DNA from: Pullulanibacillus camelliae
GTDB lineage: Bacteria > Bacillota > Bacilli > Bacillales > Sporolactobacillaceae
Length of the DNA stretch: 64,000 nt
Direction: 5' to 3'
Assembly (NCBI RefSeq): GCF_014642655.1
Contig: NZ_BMIR01000008.1
Coordinates: 119,980 to 183,979, forward strand
Positions 56,447 through 64,000 of the stretch are shown here, piece by piece. A program made the translations under genes and the position numbers. The stretch's first letter is position 1. Each line of letters starts with the position of its first letter. Under the pieces are notes generated by a model. It did no database searches. It was given only the letters and a program-made list of their open reading frames with translations, and was not told the DNA's origin.

Positions 56447-57460
56447 ATGGCAGCCAAACTTTCATCATTAACGGGTAGAGAAAAAGCAGCTATTCTCCTA
56501 ATATCATTAGGTGCAGACGTTGCCGCTCAAGTTTTTAAAGAGCTCGCAGATAATGAGATTGATGAACTCACACTTGAGATTGCCAATGTAAGACGCGTTG
56601 AACAGGATGTTAAAGACGAGGTCGTAGAACAATTTTATCAAATTGCCATGGCTCAAAATTATATTAGCCAAGGCGGTATTGGCTACGCTAAACAAATCCT
56701 AGAGAAAGCGCTGGGGAAAAATAGTGCTTCGGACATCATTAATCGGCTCACGTCTTCACTACAGGTTAAGCCGTTTGACTTTTTAAGAAAATCGGACCCG
56801 CAGCAAATATTAAATTTCTTGCAGCATGAGCACCCGCAGACCATTGCACTTGTTATGGCGTATTTAGAGCCGGCACAAGGGGGGCAAATTCTGTCCTCCT
56901 TGCCGCAAGAACTGCAGACAGAAGTGGCAAAAAGAATTGCAACCATGGATCGTACGTCACCTGAAATTATTAATGAAGTGGAATTGATCTTAGAGAATAA
57001 ATTCTCAAGCACAGTCTCACAAGATTATACCAAGGTCGGCGGTATTGAGGCGGTTGTGAATGTTTTAAACGGTGTCGATCGGACGACAGAGCGAACGATC
57101 CTTGATGCCTTGAATATTGAGGAACCAGAACTCGCTGATGAAATTAAAAAGCGGATGTTCGTCTTTGAAGATATTGTTGGTCTTGATAATCGAGCGATTC
57201 AAAGAATCATTCGAGAAGTGGATAATGAAACATTATTGCTTGCACTCAAGACAGCGAGTGATGAAGTGAAAAATATTATTTTCCACAATATGTCACAGCG
57301 CCGTGTGGAAACCTTCAAAGAGGAAATGGAATTTATGGGACCTGTGCGCTTGCGTGATGTCGAAGAAGCGCAAACGAAAGTGGTCAATATTATTCGTGGA
57401 CTTGAGGAAACAGGAGAAATCGTCGTTGGACGTGGTGGAGGAGATGATATCGTTGTCTAA
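56447..57460 (+). CDS. fliG: Flagellar motor switch protein FliG
   Basis: 337 residues, with GREKAAILLISLGADVAAQV, the HPQTIALVMAYLEP and EHPQ motif region, and the C-terminal torque helix DNRAIQRIIREVDNETLLLA. GGAGGTG nine bases before ATG 56447 and alignment set the start. The same frame stays open back to 56348 inside fliF, giving an 85-base untranslated gap between fliF and fliG that is longer than usual in this operon. Confidence 0.95.
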   Translation: MAAKLSSLTGREKAAILLISLGADVAAQVFKELADNEIDELTLEIANVRRVEQDVKDEVVEQFYQIAMAQNYISQGGIGYAKQILEKALGKNSASDIINRLTSSLQVKPFDFLRKSDPQQILNFLQHEHPQTIALVMAYLEPAQGGQILSSLPQELQTEVAKRIATMDRTSPEIINEVELILENKFSSTVSQDYTKVGGIEAVVNVLNGVDRTTERTILDALNIEEPELADEIKKRMFVFEDIVGLDNRAIQRIIREVDNETLLLALKTASDEVKNIIFHNMSQRRVETFKEEMEFMGPVRLRDVEEAQTKVVNIIRGLEETGEIVVGRGGGDDIVV

Positions 57461-58202
57461 CGTCTTTAAATCGTTGCAGGCTGACGCTGACCAACGTGTT
57501 ATTGAGATTAAAAAACCAACGATACGCTCTTATAAAAAAAAGCATCTTTCCCCTGAATTAGAGCGTGAAATGCAAATTCTAATGGCTCAAGCAGACAGAG
57601 AGATGGATGAGCAGAAGCGACAATTGGCTGAGGAGCGGACGTCCTTTGAACAAGAGGTTGCCCAGCAGCAGGAAGCTTTAAAGGCTGAAGCTGAACGGCA
57701 ACGTGAGGAAGCGAAAGCTCAAGGCTATGACGAAGGCTTTCAAACGGGGAAAAAAGAAGCCTTAGAGCAATACAGCCAGCAATTAGAGGCCATACACCAG
57801 GTTTTGGAGGCAGCAGAGAGAGATTATCACCGTTATCTTGAACAGGCTGAGGAGCAAATTTTAGCCTTAGCGCTCAAAATAAGTGAAAAAATTATTGATA
57901 CAACGCTTGATCAAGAGAATGGTGCCTGGCTGAACCTCGTTAAACAGGCTGTTCAACAAGTTCGTGAACAAGATCCAATTAAAATCATGGTCCATCCAAA
58001 ATGGTATGAGCAGGTGACCTCTCATCGAGATGAACTTGAGAAAATTACCCATCACCAGCGCGTCATGATTATTCCTGATGATCGATTTGCCGAAAATCAA
58101 TGTCTAATCGAAACGCCTTTTGGGCGGATTGAAGCCGGTGTGGATAGTCAGCTCAAGATGATGAGGATCAAGCTGTTTGAATTGATGGGGGCGAAGGGAT
58201 GA
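57453..58202 (+). CDS. fliH: Flagellar assembly protein FliH
   Basis: 249 residues. A Gln/Glu-rich coiled coil (about 35-120), the AQGYDEGFQTGKKEALEQYS segment and a C-terminal V/H-type domain (LALALKISEKIIDTTLDQ, IETPFGRIEAGVDSQLK). It regulates the export ATPase FliI. The start TTG 57453 has GGAGGAG nine bases upstream and overlaps fliG; ATG 57444 is too close to that site. Confidence 0.9.
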   Translation: MSNVFKSLQADADQRVIEIKKPTIRSYKKKHLSPELEREMQILMAQADREMDEQKRQLAEERTSFEQEVAQQQEALKAEAERQREEAKAQGYDEGFQTGKKEALEQYSQQLEAIHQVLEAAERDYHRYLEQAEEQILALALKISEKIIDTTLDQENGAWLNLVKQAVQQVREQDPIKIMVHPKWYEQVTSHRDELEKITHHQRVMIIPDDRFAENQCLIETPFGRIEAGVDSQLKMMRIKLFELMGAKG

Positions 58203-59503
58203 AGGCCATAGAGCTTCTCGAACAAGTTGAAGCCATCGATACGTATTATCGTTTTGGTAAGGTGACAAGAGTGGTTGGTTTGATGATTGAGTCAAGAGGG
58301 CCTAATGCTGCTGTCGGTGATTTGTGCCACATCTATCTCCCTAACAAATCTGCGACAATATTAGCGGAAGTCGTTGGCTTCAATGGCGAGCATTTACTGT
58401 TAATGCCGTATACGGCAATTGAAAACATCGCTCCCGGAAGCCTTGTGGAATCAACAGGAAAGCCTTTGAAAATCCAGGTGGGTTCAGAATTGATTGGACA
58501 AGTCGTAGATAGTCTTGGCCAGCCGATGGATGAACATCACACGTTGCGTGGGCTCGAAGATTATCCCACAATGCAAATGCCGCCTAATCCATTATTGCGA
58601 CCACGCATAAGTGCCCCCATTTCGCTAGGGGTCCGCACAATTGATGGCCTGCTAACCGTTGGGATGGGACAAAGAATGGGCATTTTTGCAGGAAGTGGTG
58701 TGGGGAAAAGCACGCTCATGGGGATGATTGCCAGACAGTCGAGTGCTGATTTGAACATCATTGCTCTGATCGGGGAACGCGGACGTGAGGTGCGTGAATT
58801 TATCGAAAAAGATCTAGGTGAGGAAGGGCTCAAACGCTCGATCGTCGTTGTTGCGACGTCTGATCAACCTGCTTTAATGCGGATCAAAGCGGCTTTTACA
58901 GCTACAGCAATCGCCGAGTATTTTCGTGATCAAGGCCGCAATGTGCTTCTGATGATGGATTCGCTCACGCGGGTGTCAATGGCTCAAAGGGAAATCGGTT
59001 TGGCTGTAGGGGAACCACCAACGACCAAAGGGTATCCACCATCGGTATTCGCGCTCATGCCAAAATTGCTGGAGCGCGCAGGAACGAACCCATATGGCAC
59101 GATTACTGCGTTTTATACAGTGCTAGTGGATGGTGGAGATTTAGATGAGCCCATTTCAGATACGGCACGAGGAATTTTGGATGGTCACATTGTCTTAGAT
59201 CGAAAGCTCGCTGAAAAAGGACAATATCCGGCGATTAATGTTTTAAAAAGTATTAGCCGTGTCATGTCAGGCGTTGTTGAGTCAGATCATTTACAAGCAG
59301 CCAAAGCCTTTCGAAAGCATTTGGCTAAGTATGAAGAGTCAGAGGACCTTATCCAAATTGGTGCTTATAAGCCAGGAAGTTCTATCGAAATTGATGAAGC
59401 GATTAAATACAGACCTGACATTATAAATTATTTGATGCAATCAGAAGACGAACTCGTGACAAAAGAACAATCCATCGCTCAATTGATTGAAATATTTAAG
59501 TGA
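58199..59503 (+). CDS. fliI: Flagellum-specific export ATPase FliI
   Basis: 434 residues with Walker A FAGSGVGKSTLMGMIAR, IGERGREVREFIEKDLG, Walker B NVLLMMDSLTRVSMAQREIG and GEPPTTKGYPPSVFALMPKL. Homologous to the F1 beta subunit. It energises unfolding of export substrates. Overlaps fliH by ATGA. Confidence 0.97.
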   Translation: MKAIELLEQVEAIDTYYRFGKVTRVVGLMIESRGPNAAVGDLCHIYLPNKSATILAEVVGFNGEHLLLMPYTAIENIAPGSLVESTGKPLKIQVGSELIGQVVDSLGQPMDEHHTLRGLEDYPTMQMPPNPLLRPRISAPISLGVRTIDGLLTVGMGQRMGIFAGSGVGKSTLMGMIARQSSADLNIIALIGERGREVREFIEKDLGEEGLKRSIVVVATSDQPALMRIKAAFTATAIAEYFRDQGRNVLLMMDSLTRVSMAQREIGLAVGEPPTTKGYPPSVFALMPKLLERAGTNPYGTITAFYTVLVDGGDLDEPISDTARGILDGHIVLDRKLAEKGQYPAINVLKSISRVMSGVVESDHLQAAKAFRKHLAKYEESEDLIQIGAYKPGSSIEIDEAIKYRPDIINYLMQSEDELVTKEQSIAQLIEIFK

Positions 59504-59515
59504 GGTGCTCTGTAA

Positions 59516-59953
59516 ATGGCGTTTCAATTTCGATTTGATCGGATGATGCAGATTAATGAAAGTGAAAAAAAACTGTTAGAGCAGCAGTATAACGAGATCT
59601 ATCAACAGCTCGAAAGACAAGGTAAGCGACTCATTGCGTTAATGGAACGAAAAGAAAACGTACAAAATCAATTTGAAAATCAAAAGCGAGTGAAAATGAC
59701 GATTGCTGATGTGATGAGTCAGACACAATTATTGTCGTCCATTTCAGAGCATTTAAAAGAAGAGCAATCGCGCTACAATCAAATTCGCACGCGTGTAGAG
59801 CATTTTCATCAAAAGCTTCTCGATAAATCCATTGAGATCAAAAAGTTTGAGAAACTTAAAGATGTTCAGCGCCAGCAATATGACCGTATTGAAAGGCAAA
59901 AAGAAAATCAGTTGATGGACGAAAAAGCAGCGATAAATTATTTAAGACATTAA
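59516..59953 (+). CDS. fliJ: Flagellar export chaperone FliJ
   Basis: 145 residues, almost entirely coiled coil, starting MAFQFRFDRMMQINESEKKL. FliJ escorts empty chaperones and stimulates the export gate. GTGAGGTGCTCTGTAA precedes the ATG. Confidence 0.9.
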   Translation: MAFQFRFDRMMQINESEKKLLEQQYNEIYQQLERQGKRLIALMERKENVQNQFENQKRVKMTIADVMSQTQLLSSISEHLKEEQSRYNQIRTRVEHFHQKLLDKSIEIKKFEKLKDVQRQQYDRIERQKENQLMDEKAAINYLRH

Positions 59954-59968
59954 CAAGGGTGGAGAGCA

Positions 59969-60631
59969 ATGAACAAAGAAAAAGAAAAAACATTTTTGAA
60001 ATTTTTAAAGGGACTATTGGTTGTGATCATTCCATTGTTGTTCATCCTTACTACAATTGTCTTATTTTTAAAACTTGCTGGTTTTGATGTCAAACATGAA
60101 TCTGCCAGCATGGCAGCGAAGATTCCTGTTGTATCTCATTTTGTTGATAAGCCCTCATCCAAGAACAATGAAGCTTCGAGCGATGCAGATGCAGAAAATA
60201 CTGAAGAAACAACAAGCCTAAAGCAAAATATTTCAAAGCTCAAAAAACAAATCAAGACATTATCCTCTCAAGTTGATTCAAAGGACAACCAAATCAATCA
60301 GCTTAACGAGAAGATAAGTGATATGAAGAAAGACCAAGACCAACAGCAAAAAAAATCGGCAGCTGCTGCAGATCAAGCCAAGGCAAAAATGATTGCTCAG
60401 ACCTACCAGAATATGGATGCGTCAAAAGCTGCTGCGATCTTTGCTAAAATGCCGACCCAACAAGCCGCTGATTATTTAAATATGCTGGATAATAAAACAA
60501 AAGCAGCAATCATGGAAAATCTTGATCCCGGTCAGGCAGCGAAGCTAACTCCTTTATTAAAGGCTTCTGAACCGTCAACATCGAACTCGAATTCAGACTC
60601 AAGTGCAGATTCGACAAACGAGAATCCCTAA
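59969..60631 (+). CDS. ylxF: MotE/YlxF family flagellar protein
   Basis: 220 residues: a membrane anchor (about 14-36, GLLVVIIPLLFILTTIVLFL), a coiled coil (about 85-130) and a C-terminal MgtE-N-like domain (YQNMDASKAAAIFAKMPTQQ, AAIMENLDPGQAAKL). In other bacteria MotE helps stator assembly; B. subtilis YlxF occupies the same place. A Ser/Asn/Asp-rich tail ends the protein. Confidence 0.88.
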   Translation: MNKEKEKTFLKFLKGLLVVIIPLLFILTTIVLFLKLAGFDVKHESASMAAKIPVVSHFVDKPSSKNNEASSDADAENTEETTSLKQNISKLKKQIKTLSSQVDSKDNQINQLNEKISDMKKDQDQQQKKSAAAADQAKAKMIAQTYQNMDASKAAAIFAKMPTQQAADYLNMLDNKTKAAIMENLDPGQAAKLTPLLKASEPSTSNSNSDSSADSTNENP

Positions 60632-60664
60632 ATCAAATAGACCTTTTGAAAGGAGGTGAGAAGA

Positions 60665-62179
60665 ATGAACGGGAATCTAGCAGTCGTTCCGGTAGCTACA
60701 GACATTAACCCCTCGGGGAGAAGTGTAAATCCGAAGGGAAAGACTCAGACTGGCTTTGATGCAGCACTTCAAGGGAGTCTCCGAGAGTCCAATGCTGCAG
60801 GTTCAGCGAAAACGAAGGCGTCTGGACAGGAAGGGCAATCGGTGAAAGAGAGCTTTCAAGAGCTGGTTAAGACATTAAAGAACTTATTGAATGGCCTGGA
60901 TACCAACTCTGAAACCCCGACGAAGGCTTCCGATCAAGGAATGAAGGGCTTGCAAAAGCTGTTAACAGACTTGGAAAAGCAGCTTAATGGGGTGGAAACT
61001 GGATTACAAGAAAATTCTCAAGCTTCTCAGACGCTGGATTCATTGCAAAGCGTTGTTTCAGATACGAAGCAACTCATGCAGCTTTTGACTGACTCTCAAA
61101 ATCAAGATCAAACACAGATGGCGAATGGGACAAGCCAAACAGTCCTTCCCCAGCTCTTTCAAGTAATTAAGGAGCTTCAGGCCACTTTAACGGACCAGAG
61201 TACCCCGGTAATGGCGGCTGATCCATCCAAAGGGGTCACGCTGAATCCAGCCATTGAAAAACTATTGAAGCAGAAGGATCCCAAGTTATTAGCTGAAATA
61301 CAAACAGCATTGGGGGCGGTCCTACAGCAGCTGCAACAGACCTTGACTTTGATTGGAAAATCCATAAATAGCGGATCGAATCAAGCAATTTTGTCTGCTT
61401 TGAATTCATCTGCCGCGGGTCAGCAAGGAAATCATGGCTCATCACCACTCGTGCAGGCTGGAGAAGGCATGACCAATGGGACAGCTCAAGCAGCTGATAA
61501 GTCACAAGAAGCGCAAACAGCGCAACCGATGGCTGCTGGTAAAGCTGGGGCAACACAGAGTGCGGGCTTGCAGAATGACGCCAAGGGCCAGCAACAAGAC
61601 GATCAGAACAATGATTCGACATCCTCTCGACAGCCCTTCTTTACAACTGGAACAATGAATAAGGTGCAGCAATTTGTTTTACATGTGGGTAAAACCGATC
61701 AACCTAATGTTTCTCAGCAAATCGCTGATCAAGTGAAATCAGTGATCGCCTCGGGAAATCTTAAGTCCTCTGTTGATGGCAACATGCAGCTGACCGTTAA
61801 GCTTAATCCTGCTAATCTTGGAACGCTTAATGTCACATTATTACAAACCGATGATGGGTTGCTCGCCACGATTACCGCACATAGTGGAGCAACTAAAGAT
61901 TTGATTGAATCCCAGCTCTCACAGTTAAAGCATGCCCTCGCTTCAACAGGGATTAATGTGCAGAAAATTGATGTCAATCAAGTCGGGCAGACGCAGCACT
62001 CTGATGCTCAGCAGCAGCAAGGAGAAGGTCAACAGCATTCCTCAGGAGAAGGACACCAAGAACAGGAGGAACGCGGGCGTTATACGCCAGCTTATAGTGA
62101 GCAAGATGCGGCAGAAGAAGATTTTACAGCCTCGCTAAGTGAATGGCTGTCTGAAGGGAATGAATCCATTGAATATTGA
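60665..62179 (+). CDS. fliK: Flagellar hook-length control protein FliK
   Basis: 504 residues, rich in Gln, Ser and Gly through the middle, as is usual for the ruler part. The C-terminal switch domain is recognisable (MQLTVKLNPANLGTLNVTLL, LIESQLSQLKHALASTGINV). GTG 60656 is in frame, but AAAGGAGG seven bases before ATG 60665 decides the start. Its 3' end overlaps flgD by 20 bases. Confidence 0.92.
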   Translation: MNGNLAVVPVATDINPSGRSVNPKGKTQTGFDAALQGSLRESNAAGSAKTKASGQEGQSVKESFQELVKTLKNLLNGLDTNSETPTKASDQGMKGLQKLLTDLEKQLNGVETGLQENSQASQTLDSLQSVVSDTKQLMQLLTDSQNQDQTQMANGTSQTVLPQLFQVIKELQATLTDQSTPVMAADPSKGVTLNPAIEKLLKQKDPKLLAEIQTALGAVLQQLQQTLTLIGKSINSGSNQAILSALNSSAAGQQGNHGSSPLVQAGEGMTNGTAQAADKSQEAQTAQPMAAGKAGATQSAGLQNDAKGQQQDDQNNDSTSSRQPFFTTGTMNKVQQFVLHVGKTDQPNVSQQIADQVKSVIASGNLKSSVDGNMQLTVKLNPANLGTLNVTLLQTDDGLLATITAHSGATKDLIESQLSQLKHALASTGINVQKIDVNQVGQTQHSDAQQQQGEGQQHSSGEGHQEQEERGRYTPAYSEQDAAEEDFTASLSEWLSEGNESIEY

Positions 62180-62669
62180 TCCAACATTACAATGGCAAAA
62201 TCAAAATAATCAAGTGAGCACACACAAGGACACTTTAGGAAAAGATGATTTTCTTAAATTGTTATTAACACAGCTGCAGGCGCAAGACCCGATGGATCCC
62301 ATGCAGGATACGCAATTTATTTCACAAATGGCGACATTTACATCCCTTGAACAGACCAATAACATGACGGACCTGCTTACCCAATTTGTCAATTCTCAAA
62401 GCAAAAACATGATTGGGCAAATGTCTAATGTCATTGGTAAGACGGTCACTTGGCAAGAAACGACGCAATATGATGACGGCACCTCCGATGTACAGAACCA
62501 TACAGATGTCATCACTGGGATTTCTAGTAAAGACGGTGAAATAACCTATCTGACAAAGTCAGGTGATAAGGTCGATCCAGATTCTGTCATCAAACTAGAA
62601 GAAACAGGCTCTAAGGATGATTCCTCAGGTGATAATGATTCTTCTTCAGGAGATGATAAGAAAAGCTAG
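62160..62669 (+). CDS. flgD: Flagellar hook capping protein FlgD
   Basis: 169 residues from ATG 62160. The cap motif KDTLGKDDFLKLLLTQLQAQ, DPMDPMQDTQFISQMATFTS and LEQTNNM is clear, and the C-terminus is Ser/Asp-rich. The start is uncertain: GAAGGGA directly abuts ATG 62160, while TTG 62169 has the better spacing; GTG 62139 is unlikely. The protein scaffolds hook assembly. Confidence 0.92.
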   Translation: MNPLNIDPTLQWQNQNNQVSTHKDTLGKDDFLKLLLTQLQAQDPMDPMQDTQFISQMATFTSLEQTNNMTDLLTQFVNSQSKNMIGQMSNVIGKTVTWQETTQYDDGTSDVQNHTDVITGISSKDGEITYLTKSGDKVDPDSVIKLEETGSKDDSSGDNDSSSGDDKKS

Positions 62670-62698
62670 AGCGGCATAAGGGAGGGACGCAAATAACG

Positions 62699-63094
62699 GT
62701 GACTTCAATTAATCATCAACGCATGATTCATGAGATGAACCAAAGCTTCATCACCAAAACGAATACAAAGCCAACGCAGGCTCAGCAAAATTTTAAAGGG
62801 CTGCTCAATGCGGAATTAAATAATGATAATGACATCCCTGTAAAAATAAGCAAGCATGCTGCGCAAAGAATGCATGAACGCAATATTCACATTCAACCAG
62901 AGCAATGGAATCAAATCTACGATCGCATGCAGGAAGCGAAGTCGATGGGGATTAAGGATTCACTTGTCCTCACAAATAATGAGGCGATGGTTGTCAATAC
63001 GGATAAGAACACGGTCATCACCGTCATGAATCGTGGCGAAGCGAATAAGCATATTTTTTCAAATATTAACGGTACGATACTATTGGATAATTAA
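62699..63094 (+). CDS. Flagellar operon protein of the TIGR02530 type
   Basis: 131 residues from GTG 62699, twelve bases after GGGAGGG. The C-terminal half has VKISKHAAQRMHERNIHIQP, SMGIKDSLVLTNNEAMVVN and NKNTVITVMNR-like features of the small protein found between flgD and flgE in many Firmicutes. Its function is not established; a role in hook assembly is inferred from position. Confidence 0.8.
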   Translation: MTSINHQRMIHEMNQSFITKTNTKPTQAQQNFKGLLNAELNNDNDIPVKISKHAAQRMHERNIHIQPEQWNQIYDRMQEAKSMGIKDSLVLTNNEAMVVNTDKNTVITVMNRGEANKHIFSNINGTILLDN

Positions 63095-63172
63095 TGATAG
63101 GGCTGGACCTTAACAGGGAGCCTTGAAATCGCTGATTGACAGAGGCGATGAGATATTCTGGGAGGGATATTA

Positions 63173-63895
63173 ATGTTAAGATCAATGTATTCAGCAATAA
63201 GCGGACTTAAAAACTTTCAAACCCAATTAGACGTCATTGGAAACAATATTGCCAACGTCAATACGTTCGGCTTTAAGAAAAGCAGAACAAGCTTTTCAGA
63301 CCTGGTTAGCCAACAGCTTGCAGGTGCTAGTGGGCCGACAGCACAGCATGGTGGGATTAACCCACAGGAAATTGGAACAGGCTCACAGCTTGCGGCAGTA
63401 GATACGATTGACACGCAAGGGGATACTCAAAATACAGGGAGAAACTTGGACTTTGAGATTAATGGTGATGGCTATTTTATGGTGCAAAATGGTCCAAATA
63501 GATACTACACACGCGCCGGCAACTTTTATCTTGATACATCCGGAAATCTTGTCAATGCTCAAGGCTTAAATGTGCTCGGGTATGGAGTGGATGAGAATGG
63601 GTCAATTGACCAAAGCCGCCTCACCAAGCTCAATATTAGTGATGGTCGTATCAAACAGCCGACGACAGATTCCTTAACAGTTTCCGGGAATCTCAATGCT
63701 AAAGCCATAGAAAATGGTGGGGCGGGATCATCAATTGGATTTAATGTGTATGATTCTAATGGTGTCGAGCACGATGCCCAAATTGCTTTCGACGCAGATA
63801 GTGCGGATGAAGCTAAAGATGACAGTGGATTAACGTATGTTAAAAGCGTTAATTTTACCATTACATCCGATGGATCAACACCAGAGTCCCAAACA
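63173..63895 (+). pseudogene. flgE: Flagellar hook protein FlgE, interrupted after about 240 codons
   Basis: The first 240 or so residues are normal: MLRSMYSAISGLKNFQTQLD, VIGNNIANVNTFGFKKSRTS, GDGYFMVQNGPNRYYTRAGN and a D2-type insert (GFNVYDSNGVEHDAQIAFD). After ITSDGSTPESQTG the frame continues LCQTFLGTLFIPVFLAL and stops at 63952, with no FlgE resemblance and without the conserved C-terminal rod-hook motif. Hook proteins of this type are normally about 400 residues or more. The break near 63893 suggests an insertion; the rest of flgE may lie beyond the window. AGGGATATTA-type spacing behind GGGAGGG fits ATG 63173. Confidence 0.75.
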
Positions 63896-64000
63896 GGTTT
63901 GTGTCAAACTTTTCTCGGTACCCTATTCATCCCAGTATTTCTGGCACTCTAAATTTGTACGCTTTTCCAGCTACCGCGCGAATGTCTTCGCTTGGTTCCC
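63893..64000. mobile_element. Candidate insertion-sequence end inside flgE
   Basis: From about 63893 the sequence starts GGTTTGTGTCAAACTTTTC and bears no relation to flgE. On the minus strand a frame from the window edge reads RAVAGKAYKFRVPEILG then a stop about 55 bases before the break, the layout of a transposase 3' end next to a terminal repeat. The family cannot be named from 108 bases, and no target duplication can be seen. An assembly join is an alternative. Confidence 0.45.

Noticed and set aside
63893..64000. Assigning the candidate insertion in flgE to a specific IS family such as IS256
   Set aside because: The GTGTCAAA-type end is only loosely suggestive and the visible 3' peptide does not match the transposase C-termini I know; 108 bases are not enough.

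Overview
The window is a stretch of conserved chromosome from a low-GC, endospore-forming, flagellated member of the Bacillales. Gene content and order closely follow the Bacillus subtilis block that runs from yloA to the fla/che operon. The taxonomic call rests on synteny, on the sporulation gene spoVM, on RemA, FapR, CodY and ClpQ/ClpY (HslVU), and on AAGGAGG-type ribosome binding sites with frequent TTG and GTG starts. I cannot name a genus; Bacillaceae or Sporolactobacillaceae would both fit.

Layout. 1-818 (minus): N-terminal part of rqcH. 973-9463: yicC, remA, gmk, rpoZ, coaBC, priA, fmt, rsmB. 9579-13970: the PP2C phosphatase/PASTA kinase pair prpC-prkC, then rsgA and rpe. 14004-15396: a TPP riboswitch with terminator controlling thiT and thiN. 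15397-15906: a gene-free, fold-rich stretch with no identified function, followed by the 26-residue spoVM and convergent rpmB. 16529-20179: asp23/yloU, fakA, sdaAB, sdaAA. 20183-26108: recG, then the FapR-controlled lipid operon fapR-plsX-fabD-fabG-acpP, with a visible FapR operator. 26296-36355: rnc, a divergent UPF0435 gene, smc, ftsY, ylxM, ffh, rpsP, khpA, rimM, trmD, rplS.

36356-38289 and 42156-43563 are the accessory parts. The first holds an isolated CRISPR array (11 identical 32-nt type I-C-like repeats, 10 spacers, no cas genes in the window). Both hold copies of the same two intergenic repeat families, so the sipT-rbgA-rnhB-ylqG-ylqH cluster is bracketed by matched repeats. The second also has an exact 50-bp tandem duplication upstream of sucC and what may be the decayed end of a minus-strand gene.

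43564-53038: sucCD, dprA, topA, xerC, hslVU, codY. 53563 to the end: the start of the fla/che operon (flgB, flgC, fliE, fliF, fliG, fliH, fliI, fliJ, motE/ylxF, fliK, flgD, a small flagellar operon protein, flgE). Near 63,893 flgE loses its family sequence and runs into unrelated DNA, which suggests an insertion (or a join artefact) in the hook gene.

Functionally the genes cover translation and ribosome assembly (gmk, fmt, rsmB, rsgA, rbgA, rimM, trmD, rplS, rpsP, rpmB), protein targeting (ftsY, ffh, ylxM, sipT), membrane lipid synthesis, DNA maintenance (priA, recG, smc, rnhB, topA, dprA, xerC), one-carbon, serine and thiamine metabolism, and motility. Compared with the B. subtilis order, def, rlmN, ylqD and trmFO are missing from their usual places, while thiT and a UPF0435 gene are present here.
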